A DNA stretch of 64,000 nucleotides from Prosapia bicincta (GCA_036971475.1 JBAIZL010000001.1:102017850-102081849), one strand, 5' to 3'. Positions 47,355 to 60,640 are shown, counted from the stretch's first letter. Notes: generated by a model not told the origin, from the sequence alone. Numbers and translations are program-made.

Positions 47355-48875
47355 GTATGTTCTTACGTTGGCATTTCTTAATTTTGGTTCTAATATTTTC
47401 TAAAATTAAATTATATGTTAGTATGATACATAGAATGGCTATGAGCAGGTTTAATTGTTTTTCTTTGTAATTTATTTAGATTATAAAGATTCCATTTCAA
47501 GGAGATAATACAAGGCAAAAGATAAATATTTTCTTTCAACTAACTCTGCTTAATTTCCTTTCTAATTTCATGTGAACAGTTTTCAATTACTTCAGTGTCA
47601 CATCTATCTTTGTATTTGTTTTAGTTTGAAATACTGATATTACTGTCCTATATAACATTTGAGAATTTTATCTGTAACATTGGTGTTATAATAATTACAT
47701 TATCTGTATATCTAGCACCTAGATCAGTATTACAGATAAATATGCAAAGACATTTTACTTCTAGAGGTGATCTTGTGAGTCAAAAAGCCTAAAGGCAATT
47801 TTACTTTTCATAAAGATAATTTTAGAATGGCATGTAACAATATTGCAAACACTATATGTTGAAGTACAAATATTTTCACATAATCCAAGCATTATTCCTG
47901 GGAATGCTATTTCTCCTAAAAACCACACACAGTGAGTTGAGTCACACAAAATCACAGATTTTGCTAATGATTCAGATAAAAGAAATGTTTCTGTCATGGT
48001 TGTTATGATTTTTCTATTATTTGGAGAACCTTACTGTGCGGACTCAACACAGTCCCTTTATTTTTATGTACTTGCTGCTATACCACATGGGCTAATATTA
48101 GAAAACAAATCTATTACTAACCCTGATGGCTCACCCTCCATATCTAGACACATTAACCCACCTATTTGTCCCAGAAACGTACACATGAAAATAAGTAACA
48201 AATGACCCTTTAAAACAATAATAACAAATGTTTTCTTATGTCATTATCTCAAAATGATTTTACAAGTGTACACTCTAAGTGTATGAAAAAAAATGAATAG
48301 GTAATTTACAAAAACATAATTACTACAGAGAGGTGTGTATGTTTCACAACAATTATTTATAACAATATAAACATAATGTTTTCTTGATGCTCGCCACATA
48401 TTGCAATAATCACATCTCATTTTCAAATTTTTTTTCAAGTTACAACAGCTGCAGTATATTTTTTGTTCTCTTTATCACCCGTAAGAGCTAAAGCAGCAGT
48501 TGCAACAGTAGTTTTAGCAGTACCGGTAGTACTGTAACATTGTTTTTACGTAATGTTGCATATTAAAAACAGTTTAAAAAAACAAACATAATATTAATTT
48601 TAAAATGTAAAATAAACATTTTTTTAAAAAATTGTAAATTATAATTTAGAGGTCCCGGCTGAGATTGATATCTGTATTCAAAAACCTGAATTTGCGAGAT
48701 GCGCAGCAAGGGTGCGCGGAAGTTAAAATACTCGCGTGGTAGCCTCATGTAGTTCTCTTTCATTGCCAAGATGTGAACTGGTACTGACGTTATTACGATC
48801 CGAAGAGCGAAGGACGCTTTTATTTTAAAATGAATTATATGTAACAGTTTACTTAAAATTTATTTCTTTTGCTAG

Positions 48876-48952
48876 AGGAAATGTTGCTACGTTAAGATAC
48901 AACGCCGGGCCAGATTACAAATCACGAGCGAGCCAACATAACATACAGAATG
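48876..48952 (+). CDS. Candidate small internal exon
   Basis: The acceptor ttatttcttttgctag ends at 48875 and a GTGAGA donor begins at 48953. The frame starting at 48877 is open for 25 codons (GNVATLRYNAGPDY, then KSRASQHNIQN). Local GC and CpG content is higher than in the flanks. Phase 0 reading instead gives a short Arg/Lys-rich peptide ending at a stop. No family is recognised, and it may belong to the gene starting at 47268. Confidence 0.32.
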
Positions 48953-49784
48953 GTGAGATCAGTTCCTGAACCATGTTTGATACACCAGTTTTGTTAAAAC
49001 ACAGCTAACTCATAACTAAGACATAAAGTGATCAAAAAGGAAACATTTAACTTTTAAACTTTAACATGATAATGCTAGTTTTCTTATTTATAAATAGGGA
49101 AAATGTAAATTCATTAGTGTAATGTAGTAACAAAATTTTAAAGTCGAATAGACAAATTGAATGGTGTTCTAAATATGCAAAGCAATCTCGAATGGATGTC
49201 ATGTGCCATGCCATAAATTTTCTTCAACATATAAAGGTCTGATAAATTAAATATGTAAAATATTGTAAAATCATAAAGTAGCGTAACATTTCAAATCTAG
49301 TTTTGTTTGTATTTTATATTTCTTTTTTTGGTGCAGTAAAATTTGAATTATTTAAATTAAGATTTTTCGTTTAAATTATTTATTGAACACACCATTCTTG
49401 TTATCAATTAAACTCTTGACATTGCAGGTCAAATAATATATTGTATAACAAAACTACTGCAATATTTAATATCACATAATTCCTGAACAATTAATGTCAA
49501 AAATAACGTTACAGTACCCCATTGTAAATTTTTATCTGCTGAAGAAACGCTCTTTCAATACATTTTTTCAGATCCTTTTGGATCTTTTCAGATACCAAAT
49601 GGATCTTTCCATCCATTTTACCATCAGCTGATCGTTCAACTTCACAAAGAAATAGAAACAGTTGGGCGATTTTTCTCCCTGACTTGGCTTTTTATTTGGT
49701 TTTTGTAATTGTTGTGTAGATGTACTACAAATTAATTGATGCACACAATGTACAGCAAATTATAAAACTCTCTTCAATCCTGGC

Positions 49785-50048
49785 CTAAACTGCTAAAATA
49801 ATCTCATCTAGTAATAAATAATTGTCATTCACAGTATTATCGGGCTGCTCATTATCTGGATCTTTACCCAAGCCGTTTGAATCAAAATTTAGTTCACCCT
49901 CAGGCTCATCATTTGGGCTACCCTCTCCTTTAATATCTGATTCCAATTCATCCCAATCATCTATATTGATGTCTAATAATGCCAATGTCTCTAATATTTG
50001 TTCATTGTTATACAAAAACTTCATAGAATATTTAAATTTTACAATCAA
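49785..50048 (-). other. Acidic ORF, possible transposase N-terminus fragment
   Basis: The 87-codon ORF is rich in Asp/Glu/Asn (DINIDDWDELESDIKGEG, DEPEGELNFDSNGLG). Acidic N-termini of this kind occur in piggyBac-type transposases, but no catalytic domain follows on the minus strand. It could also be a random open stretch. No function is assigned. Confidence 0.25.
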
Positions 50049-50829
50049 ATAATGGAAAAATTAATTATATACCACTGATAATTATAATATACACATCAAA
50101 TTACATTTGCAAGAGATTATATTTGCCAGTTTTAACTGAGAAATCATAAAATATACTGCCTAACCCCACTTCTATGACCCGGAGAAACACATAAAATTAA
50201 CTTTAAACCCAAACATAGGTTTCACAGACGTAGTTACTTTTATGAAAACCGTTGTAACTTATACATAAACATGGGAGGCAACTAACTGTACACTGATCTG
50301 CAATGCACCAGCCATTCGAAGAATACCTAAAATCTGAATATTCTGGAATTTACAGAGGAGTAGGGAGAGACCAAAAGGTTTGCCTATAAGGCTGGGAGAC
50401 GTAAACGTGGGCTGTCACGGTTGAAAAATAAATTTTATGACTATGAAAAATTGTAAAAACAATAGTTTTCCATGAATGGGACTCAGCCATTATAAGAAAC
50501 CAAATTGTTAACACTAACAGTTAGAGTTTGTACATTGAGTCTAAAACAACACCGGGTTTAGTCTCTTCTGGTTTATGCCTCAAAGAACCTTGCATTTTTT
50601 AAGAATGAATAGATTTATAAATAGAGTGAAGGTTCAGTTGAATTTTACCTATTTGATATCTTAAAACCACAAAATATATTCCAATGTACCTAAATGTCAG
50701 AATACCAGATCAGATATTAGGGTTTTTGAAGTATTTTATGCCCTTGCTGAAAACTCATGAATAGAGATGAGTGTGTAATGAAGTAAATTAATATTTGTTT
50801 TACAAAATGTATTCTTGTGTATTTTTAGA

Positions 50830-52850
50830 GACACATAAAGTCTGCATATAAGCCTTCTCTCAATTTTGGATAGTTTTTAAGAAGCTCACTCACTATTTAT
50901 TCATAGTTCTCATCTTTTGTTTCATCCAGGAATGATTTCACAATATCTTGAAATGACACCAATGCTGCTTTCTTAAGTTCATTCAAACTATACTCAAAAG
51001 CAGAATCATTTATTAACTGTTGTATGTTGGCCCAACAAATATGCCTTCTTTAATTTTTGCATCAATTATCCTAGGAAATATGGTTCTATATATTCAAATT
51101 CTTGGCCATAACGATCCATTGCTTTTGCAAAATTTTTAATGTCACCAGGTTTTAAGTGCAATGGAGGGAGAAAATCATTCTTTGGATTGACCAGGTTACA
51201 TTCTGTATTGGATCCAGGTTACATTTTTCTGTATGAGTGTTTCTCTCTTAGGTCAGTCTTTTTTAATGTAGTGATTTTTCCTCCCTCTATAGTATCACTT
51301 GCATAAGAAATAACAATATTAATCACTTAAACAATAGTTTATGACTATCCGAACTTTGAATTTAGTAAATTTGTTAAAACTTACTGTGACAGAATGTTTT
51401 CGATCTTTAGGTCCATCATTTCTTTTACTAATTTATTATTAACCTCTTGAATTTTGTAGTACATTATGTTCGGTGAATCTTAAGTAAACCTTCAACATTG
51501 TTTATTACTATCCAAACTTTAAATTTTGTAAAATCTTACTGAGACAGAACGTTTTCGATTGCTATGTGGCGATCTTCATTAGTGTCTTCTGCTTAGAGAT
51601 GTTGGGTTAAGCGGTGACGGTTTTAAAGGTAGGTTTTCGATACTATCAAAGAGTATGTGTGTTTTGTATTGTGTTTGTTCGTTTAATATGTTTGTGTTAA
51701 ATATACTTTGTGTTTTTGTGTGTCTGAAAATTTCATATTGTTCTAGTGTATTGAGATGTGGTCCTTTTTTGTTAATGTGTAGGATTTCTAGGTTATGGTA
51801 AATGTCTGTGTATTTGTCTCCTGTTTCTTTTATGTGATTGTAAAATGTTCAGTTGGTGTTCTGTTTGTGTTCCTCGACTCTTGGTTTAAAGAGAAGTGAA
51901 AGACAACAATACAAATCACACATACTCTTTGATACTATCGAAAACCTACCTTTAAAACCGTCACCGCTTGACCCAACATCTCCAAGCAGAAGACACTGAT
52001 GAAGATCAGCACATAGCAATCAAAAACGTCCTGTCTCAGTAAGTTTTAAAAAGTTTACTAAATTTAAAGTTCGGATGGTCATAAACTATTGTTTAAGTGA
52101 TTAATAAGATTCACCGAATGTAATGGACTACAAAATTCAAGAAACAACAATAATTGAAATAACCGAGTTGCCAACCTAATAAAATAGCTATCAATTTCAG
52201 ATCTCTACATATATACCAGTTTTACTTTTCATACTGTATCATTGTCATTCCAGTTTTTATAATATCATAGGTCCCTTTCATTTATAAGGCTTATGCAATA
52301 GGAATTGATGGTTTCACGTTTCCATTGAGAAGGAGCTTTCAAACTTGTTTTTGAACAATCTATATACAGTTTCTACTCATTACAATTGTGATATTCTCTT
52401 AGTATATTTATTATGAATTTAAAAGCAGTAAACTAACTTATTTTCAACAAAGAACATGTGTTGAAATTCTTTCTACTTAACCCAGGATCGATCTCAATGT
52501 TAGGTTGGATCTAACAATTTTTTAAATAAAAGCGTTATGTGTGAGGTTAGAATTTTATAATTCTAGTTATTCTCCTAGGTTGTTGATCTGAGGGAACAGG
52601 AATAATTGTAATAAAGTTGGAGTTCCAATAGTCAGCGGTGAAAGGGTGGTTAGTTCTGATTTAGCTGCGGTGTGATTTCTTAAACCCCAACTGATGGCTC
52701 ATTAATGTGAAAAGAACCGATGGCGAATCAGAATATTGAATTCCTCATGTGTAATTTTGTGAGGTTGATTATTCTCCTTTTTCAAATCAAAATTCTCATC
52801 TTCATCACTTTTTAGATTACCATAGTCTTTTTATCATTAACATTTTCTTC
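50830..52850 (-). pseudogene. Decayed copy 2 of the repetitive arthropod coding family, split by a PLE
   Basis: The minus strand at 51240-50850 reads LVNPKNDFLPPLHLKPGDI and NFAKAMDRYGQEFEYIEPYFL, with LGQHTT further on and then stops. Similarity to copy 1 (42390-43222) resumes at about 52145-52850, for example TACTTTTCATACTGTATCATTGTCATTC and TTTTGTGAGGTTGATTATTCTCC. The interval 51318-52142 is a Penelope-like insertion absent from copy 1. Confidence 0.55.
51318..52142. mobile_element. Penelope-like element insertion with opposed terminal segments
   Basis: The left part (51318-51890) is in minus orientation and the right part (51890-52142) in plus orientation. Both end with the AGTTTATGAC(T)ATCC / CGGATGGTCATAAACTAT block and an AATCACTTAAACAAT-type border. 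Possible target duplication is AACAATATT at the left and AACAATAATT at the right. A CTGATGA core lies at 51996-52002. No RT is included. Confidence 0.7.
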
Positions 52851-52929
52851 AATAGTATTGTAGTAGTTCAGAAACTGGTAAACTGTCTAGGGTGTAAAAC
52901 AGGTCCTATTTCTGAAATAATAGCAGAAA

Positions 52930-53215
52930 TATATTGAATTTTGTAGTCCATTACGTTTGGTGAATCTTAATTAATCACTTTAACAATAGTTCATGACTAT
53001 CCGAACTATAAATTTTGTAAATTTGTTAAAACTTACTGAGACAGAACGTTTTCGATTGCTATGTGGCAATTGTCTTCAGTGTCCTGATGAGGCACTGATG
53101 GAGCTTGCCACATAGCGATCAAAAACGTTCTGTCTATATAAGTTTTACCAAATTCACAAAATTTAAAGTTCGGATAGTCCTAAACTATTGTTAAGGGATT
53201 AATTAAGACATTTAT
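52930..53215. mobile_element. Short Penelope-like terminal element, two opposed ends
   Basis: TTTTGTAGTCCATTACG...AATTAATCACTTTAACAATAG in minus orientation is followed by the plus-orientation block ACTGATGGAGCTTGCCACAT, GATCAAAAACGTTCTGTC and ending at GTTCGGATAGTC...TTAAGGGATTAATTAAG. It looks like two PLE termini fused near 53085. Confidence 0.7.
53035..53090 (-). ncRNA. Candidate hammerhead-ribozyme core in a PLE terminus
   Basis: On the minus strand CTGAAGA (53079-53073) is followed by CAATTGC, loop CACATA, GCAATC and then GAAA (53053-53050), then ACGTT and GTC. This fits the CUGANGA...GAAA core with a 5-bp stem II. One extra A before the short stem III departs from the canonical form. 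Penelope-like elements are known to carry hammerhead motifs. Confidence 0.4.
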
Positions 53216-55925
53216 TATTATTTTGATTTTTCTAATACAAAAATATCATTCTTTTGAGTATTGCTTTGGTTCTCCAAACCATAGGAATAGAAAATGCCAT
53301 ATATCTTGCTTTTTAATTCAGCCAGCTGCATAGTACTATCACACTAGAATTGCAGGAGATATGAGGAAGCTAAGATACATCTTGATTGTCTATTTTAATT
53401 TCAAATTGAAGTTCATATGCTTTCTTAATTCACCCTTTCCAGATTATATCATTCATAATCCAAGAGACGTAGAGAGCACAAATTAATTTCTCATGACAAT
53501 TGAGTTGTATTTCGCTACAAAAATATTCTCCCTTATGAAGTGCTGAACATTATTTATTTTATATGGGTGCAATTTTGTATTTATTATTTTGTAATTCATT
53601 ATTATTTGTAATTCTAATGAGTAAAAATAATTAAAAGTTACTTATGGTTTTGAGTTTGTGTAAGACTCTACGCTTCCCCTTATTGTTCACTTCGGATATA
53701 GGTACACAAATATAAACCTGTTATAAAAAACATTTTCATATATTTACATCTAATAGTTATAAATTTAGAACTTTATCTGTCAATATCCTTGTTCTTACTC
53801 ATTTCCAACAAACAATTAACCTCAGACGATCACAGATTTTCCGTATTTACATACAAGAAACATTAAGCTACTGATTGAAACTGAGTACCCCAACTAAACT
53901 GAGCAAAAGAGACCATTTGACATAGATCTATCTGTGGGTCTATCTATCATGTCTAGAACCTTTGATAAAAGGCTAACTTATGGGTTGTATGCATTTATTT
54001 TCATCTATGGTGCAGGATTCAAGAAGAGATAAATATCTGTTTTTAGATTTTCTTCTCAGGTAAGACTTAGACATGTCTAGTCTGGTATGTAAAACATAAA
54101 AAAATAAACTCTTTTGAAGCAAACAAAAACATGATGGAAAAATTATGGCTTATATGATTGGTGTATCACAATGTATATCTTCAGTCTATAAGCAGCAATG
54201 GTTTTAAGCCATAATATTTCTTCTTTGCGATTTGAAAGTTTACCAAAGATATAGCAAAGATTTGTTAGGATGATTTATATCACCTCAAGGAATTTTTAAT
54301 TAAATGAACCAAACAATTATTGTGGCACAAACATGTTACAAATAACATTACAGTGATAATTTCATTTTTTAGAATGTCTCTTTAAATTGCGACATTCTAA
54401 TTCTGTCCAAATAGTGCGAATAGAAAAGCAAGTATACATAATGAAATCAAGTTGCCCTTGTGACTCGTTCTGTAAATGTAATTCACTTTATCAGTACTTT
54501 CAAACATGCACAGTTTATTAATTTATCAATACAAAAGATTGTCTGAAAACATATATTTGCGTGAACATGTATATATTCTCAAACATATGTTTGTGAAAAC
54601 ATAAAAATGCATCCTACAGGAAAATGAAACCTCTAGGATTCTGTCAGAAGGATGTTTCATTATAAATTTAGTTTATCATGAAGCAACAAGTTAGTCTCTT
54701 ATAACTATTTAATAACAAACTATATTTTACTTTAATATTTTATAATTTTAAGACTCAATTTCTTTTACTTATAACTAGTTAGTTTTGTATGATTTAAACA
54801 GTCTTCTATCGCAAAATTATCTGTTTTTGATGTATCTCTTTTAATAACTTCAACTTCTGTAATTATAATCAGGTAACTCACCGCTACCTCATTCAACTGT
54901 GATCATAATAAGTTATGCTCTGGCTTTCACAAAAATTTAATAAAAAGTCTTTGTCAAGATTTCAAACTTTTTTGTTGCGTCGCTGCTAATACTGTTGTAA
55001 AGTCCGAGTAGAGGACATTTTCTTTGAAAATCAATATATTTTGCACATATATTTATTAGTTGAACTACCTAGAAAATAAACACAAATAGGGATCTGAATT
55101 TCATTACAAAAAGTCAGTACTTTGAAAGATTCCATTAATACTAACATTTTACATTGATACTACATTTTAAAAGTAAAACATATTTTAAAAAACAATAGAT
55201 TGTGACATTTTAAAATGTTTTATAATATTTAAAATTATTTTATATAAAATGGAAATCAATAATAAATAAATAACCAATAATAAATCATTTCTAAGTTACC
55301 TTGTAACATAATCATTTTTTAAAAAACAAAGAATGGAGAGCTGTATGACGAAAATCTTGAGGCCATATAAGATATAAACCTCCAGTTTATACGATGAACA
55401 CAAGTACGCCTTTGCTTTGTTTTAGAAATGATGGAAAGCAACAACAACAAAAAATATTATTACATATATTACTGTATATTGCTTAGATACTACCAGATGC
55501 CATTTGTCTTGCCAAAGTAATATGCTATCTTAGGCAGTCAATATCTGCGTGGAATGGAAAATATGTAATGGAAATATTTAAAAAACAATAAAAACCTTAA
55601 TTTGTTACTGTGTCATTTAGGTAGTACTTCTCCTATTAGAATTATTGCAAACATATTTTTAATGTATGATTGAATCAACATAAGTTTTAATGAAATTTAT
55701 TATATCAGAAATATTGGAGTGCCTCCATTATATATGAATATTCGTTATCAAATATCTGAACACACAATGACAAATAGTGTGATTTTTGCTCTTAATCTCA
55801 AGAAATCCAATTGATAGTTATCCAGTTTATAGTTATTATTTTAAGTTATTAATTTGTTGATAATCAGTTCGGTTTATTATTGTTAGATTTAAGTGATCAG
55901 AACTTTAATGTGAAAAATAATTTTT
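53216..55925. other. AT-rich non-coding stretch
   Basis: No gene or repeat recognised on either strand. Confidence 0.45.
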
Positions 55926-56112
55926 ATTTTGTAGTCCATTACTTTCAGTGAATCTTAATTAATCACTTAAACAATATTTTATGTCTATCCGAACTTTAAA
56001 TTTTGTAAATTTGTTAAGACTTACTGAAACAGAACGATTTCGATCACTATGTGGCTATTTACAAAATTTAAAGTTCAGATTGTCATAAACTATTGTTTAA
56101 GTGATTAAAAAA
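55926..56112. mobile_element. Short Penelope-like terminal element
   Basis: TTTTGTAGTCCATTACTTTCA, AATTAATCACTTAAACAATA and ACTTACTGAAACAGAACGATT run to GATCACTATGTGGC. An inverted AAATTTAAAGTTCAGATTGTC...TTTAAGTGATTAA follows, giving the same opposed-ends arrangement as at 52930. Confidence 0.7.
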
Positions 56113-57179
56113 GTAAGAAATAAATCTACATGGATTTTTGTAAAACATTGATAAATGAATAAATAAAAATTTGAAGTCAGTCATGAAAAATAGATATCTG
56201 ATATCAGTCATTAAAAAAAATATCAATACGAATTTGAATAATAGGCTGTTCCATATGGTAAAATTACCTTTTTTACCATAAATATTTCATAATCTATATA
56301 ATTAAAAAGAATCATTTTCTTATAGTTTCAATATTTTTCATACAGATTAATATACCTAAGAGCCCTACTACCATAAGGCATCATCCAGTGCCATGGCAGA
56401 CAAACACTGCATAATCTTATGACCTCCAAATCCCTTCTATCCTGACTAAATGAGCAACCACTTCAGTTAATATAACATGTTTCTCTCTTAACAAGTAGTA
56501 TTTGTTGGATTGTAAAGTGTTGGCAGAATGTTGGTATTAGTCTGTACTAATACAAATACATAATCTGTATATATAAAAATGAATGTATGTATGTGTGTAT
56601 GTATCATACGGAAGCCTAAACCGATGAACATAAGTTAATGAAATTATTAGGAATTGCTAAACATATTTCTAGGATGGTTTGTGAAAATTTAGAGGGATTG
56701 TTTAACACAAGAGATCCCAAACTTTCTTGAAATGAAAGCCTCCCACAGATAGTTCACATTACATTATAAATAAAAGGTATGGGCATATTAAAAAGAAACA
56801 AATATTATATGTATATAACAATTTATTTATTTATACATACTTTCAGAAAATACATGATATAACATTTCAAGTTTTTTAATGGCAATGTAAATTTTAACTG
56901 ATAAGAGGAAACTTTTTGTTACTAACGCGCCTATTTGAGGTTGTATTTTAGTAAAGGGACAATGCAAGTCATTAAGAAAATCAATGTTTTACCTATATTT
57001 TGTTTTTGTTTTCAACAAGTGCTGAAAATGTTTTTCGCACAAGTAGGTGCTTTAAAAAGGCAAGTATAATCGAAAAGCTCCCATTGATAACCTTTAAATG
57101 TTTTATGCAATATGCATAGTGATTTGTCCACTGTGGGGCTGTTGGCCATTCGTTTCAAAAATTTTCCTACTCTTATTTA

Positions 57180-58960
57180 ATCACTTTATATTAGTTTATG
57201 ACTATCCAAACTTTAAATTTTGTAAATTTGTAAAAACTCACTGAGATAGAACGATTTCAAACGCACCATGGCGATCTTCATCAGTGTATTCTGCTTAGAG
57301 TTGTTGTTAGGTTAAGCTGTGTTGGTTTTAAAGGCAGGTTTTTGATAATATCAAGAGTATGTGTGATTTTTATTGAGTTTGTTCATTAATTATTTTTGTG
57401 TGTTTGCAATTTTCATATTGTTCTAGTATGTTGAGATGTGGTCCTTTTATATATGTTTAAGATTTATAGGTAATGGTAAAAATCTGTGTATTTGTGTCCT
57501 AGTTATTTTATGTGATTGTAGAATGCTGAATTGGGGTACTGTTTATGTTCTTTGATTCATTGTTTGAAGCTGCTACCTGTTTGGCCAATGTAGAATTTGT
57601 TGCAGTTTAATTTTCATATGCCTGGTGATTGTAGTTTATCTTTGTTGTTTGTGTGGTGTTATATTTTGCATTGTAAATTGTTATTACTTTTGTATGCTAT
57701 TTTGTATCCTGTTTTTTGAAATTTGTGTTCTATTTTATATGATGTCCTGTTTATGTATGGTATTGCGAAGTATTTGTTTTCCCTCTCTGTAGTGTTAATT
57801 TTAGTGTTTTTTTTATATTGTGCTATAGTTTGTCTATTATTGTGATGTTGTACTCATTTGTGTATGCTAAATATTTAATGGTGTCTAGCTCTTAGTTTAT
57901 GTTTTCTGTGGTCATTAGTACTTTTTTAGGTCTATGGAGCATGGATCTAAAGACAGTGTGATTGTATTTAATAGGCTCGTTTGAGGTTTTGTGGATAAGT
58001 GTGTTTGTCATTGTCGGGTTCCTGTAAGTGTTGAAGCTGTGTTTTTGTGTGTGGCGTTTTGTTATGGTGAGGTTGAATAAGTTTAGAGATCGGTTGGATT
58101 TAATCTCCGAGTTGAACTGGAGTTTTGGGTGTATTTTATTAGTGTCGGTGTTAATTGTTATTACTTTTGTATGCTATTTTGTATCCTGTTTTGTGAAATT
58201 TGTGGGCTATTTTATATGATGTTCTGTTTATGTATGGTATTGTGATGTATTTATTTTCCCTGCCTGTAGTGTTAATTGTAGTGTTTTTTTGTATATTGTG
58301 CAATAGTTTGTCTATTATTGTAGTGTTGTATCCATTTGTGTATGCTAAATATTAAATGGTGTTTAGTTCTTTGTTTATGTTTTCTGTGGTCATTGGAACT
58401 TCTTTAATTCTATGGTGCATGGATCTGAAGTCAACGTGTTTGTGTTTAGTAGGTTGGTTTGACGTGTTGTGGATAAGTGTCTCTGTCATGGGTTTCATGT
58501 AAATGTTGAAGCTATCTTTTTGTTTATAACTTTTTGTTATGGTGAGTTCAAGGAAGTTTAGGAATTGGTTGGTTTCAATCTCTGAGGTGAACTGGAGTTT
58601 TGGTTGTATTTTTTTAGTGTAGATGGGGAGTTTTTCGCATTGTGAGGTTTTGCCACCATATAGTGTTATGATATCATCGACGTATCTGTGTGTCATTTGT
58701 TGATTTGTCATTTGATGGTTTTGAGTGCATGTGTATTATTTATGAGTATCTTTGTGATTTCTATGTGCTATAGAAAAATTTCGCTTAAGTTACTGCTGAT
58801 AGGACTTCCCATGGGTAGATCATCTGGTTGTGAAAAGAAATTTGAGTTGTGGAAATAATTTTGTTTGGTCATCGTTTGGAGGATGTTTAGGATTTCGGTG
58901 ATGTGAGTTTTTGGTATGTTGTTCTGTAATAATTGGGTCTTTAGGGTGTTGAGGGTATCG
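57180..58960 (-). pseudogene. Penelope-like retroelement with RT and GIY-YIG remnants
   Basis: The minus strand at 58711-58352 reads RYVDDIITLYGGK (RT catalytic box), QLQFTSEIETNQFLNFLELTI-like and FNIYMKPMTETLI, features of the Penelope RT. A second, partly overlapping RT copy lies at about 58140-57880. Near 57600-57560 the reading KLNCNKFYIGQTGSSFK matches a GIY-YIG endonuclease domain, the hallmark of EN+ PLEs. The element ends in the ATTTTGTAAATTTG...CTTTATATTAG terminus near 57180. Stops and frameshifts are present throughout. Confidence 0.8.
57240..57300 (-). ncRNA. Candidate hammerhead-ribozyme core in a PLE terminus
   Basis: On the minus strand CTGATGA (57284-57278) is followed by AGATCGCCATGGTGCGTTT and GAAA (57258-57255). 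The core is present but stem II has decayed in this copy. Confidence 0.3.
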
Positions 58961-59099
58961 GATACAGGTATGTTGTGTACATGTATGTTATGTCAAGTGA
59001 TAGTAGTGTTGAATTGTGTGGTATGTTCATGTCTTTTATTTTATTTATGAGGTTTGTTCTATTTTTCATGTGTATGTTTGTGTTTAAGGTAATAGATTG

Positions 59100-60290
59100 T
59101 CTGTTTGTTTTGTCTATATATAAACATCCTCCAAACCATTACCAAACAAAACTATTCCACCCACAACTCAAATTTTTATTCACAACCAGATGACCTACCC
59201 ATGGGAAGTCCTTTCAGCCCTAAGCGAAATTTTCCTACAACAAATAGAAAAAAACAAGACACTCACAAACAATACACAAGCACACAAAGTTATTTACTGT
59301 CATAGATACGTCAACGATATCATAACACTATACAGAGGCAACACCTAACAATGCGAAGAACTCCTCACCGACACTAATAAAATACAACCAAAACTCCAGT
59401 TCAACTCAGAGATTAAAACCAACCGATCCCTAAACTTATTCAACCTCACCATAACAAAACGCCACACACAAAAACACAGCTTCAACACTTACAGGATCCC
59501 GACAATGACAAACACACTTATCCACAAAACCTCAAACGAGCCTATTAAATACAATCACACTGTCTTTGGATCCATGCTCCATAGACCTAAGAAAGTACTA
59601 ATGACCACAGAAAACATAAACTAAGAACTAGACACCATTAAATATTTAGCATACACAAATGAGTACAACATCACAATAATAGACAAACTATAGCACAATA
59701 TAAAAAAAACACTAAAATTAACACTACAGAGAGGGAAAACAAATACTTCGCAATACCATACATAAACAGGACATCATATAAAATAGAACACAAATTTCAG
59801 AAAACAGGATACAAAATAGCATACAAAAGTAATAACAATTTACAATGCAAAATATAACACCACACCAACAACAAAGATAAACTACAAGCACCAGGAGTAT
59901 ACAGAACAAAAGCACTAAAGAAACAGGATACAAATACACAGACATTTACCATGAGCTAGAAACCTTACACACTAACAAAAAAGGACCACATCTCAACACA
60001 CTAGGACCATATGAAATTTACAAACACACAAAAATATTAAACGAACAAACCCAATACAAATCACACATACTCTTTGATACTATCAAAAACCGTCCTTTAA
60101 AATTGTTACCGCTAACCTAACAACAACTCCTAGCAGAAAACACCGATGAAGATAGCCACGGAGCGATCAAAAACGTTCTGTCTAAATAGGTTTTTACAAG
60201 TTTACTAAATTTAAAGTTCGGATAGTCATACACTAATGTAAAGTGATTAATTAAGTTTCACCGAACGTAATAGACTACAAAATTCGAGTA
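59100..60290 (+). pseudogene. Second Penelope-like remnant in opposite orientation
   Basis: The plus strand reads DDLPMGSPFSP near 59190 (an RT block), then a decayed RYVND box near 59305, the NRSLNLFN region near 59425, and HNKTPHTKTQ. It ends in CGATGAAGATAGCCACGGAGC, GTTCTGTCTAAATAG and GTTCGGATAGTC at 60130-60240, with AATTAAGTTTCACCGAACG at the border. Multiple stops. It faces the 57180-58960 copy head to head and shares long inverted segments with it. Confidence 0.78.
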
Positions 60291-60403
60291 CTATTATTCT
60301 TTTCAAGCTCTCATTTGATTTAATTTCAAGGTTACAAAATTTGAACAACCTTTATTTATATTTCTCTTAAGAATGTATTCATTTCATTTTAATTATCTGA
60401 ACA

Positions 60404-60640
60404 TCAAAACGCTTCGCTTATATCGGCTACGTCATGACCTTTAGGTATTATAAAACTAATAAACCTCTCATTAACAACCCTATTTAACTCATATCTCACA
60501 ACAAACACCTGCTGAGACAATGTAGCACAGTCAGTTGTCTCATGTGCTTCAATAGCAATGTATTTTGTTTGAGACATTTCATCACATATAATTTCCAAAC
60601 ATGTAGCATATATGGAATCAAGCAATTGATTCTGGATAGT
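60404..60640 (-). pseudogene. hAT-type transposase fragment (DUF4371 region)
   Basis: The minus strand reads CLEIICDEMSQTKYIAIEAH, ETTDCATLSQQVFVVRYEL and NERFISFIIPKGHDVADI. This is the DE(S/T)TD-type block of hAT-related DUF4371 proteins, with His in place of the Asp before ETTD. Only about 75 residues remain. The dimerisation region is not found downstream. Confidence 0.75.
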
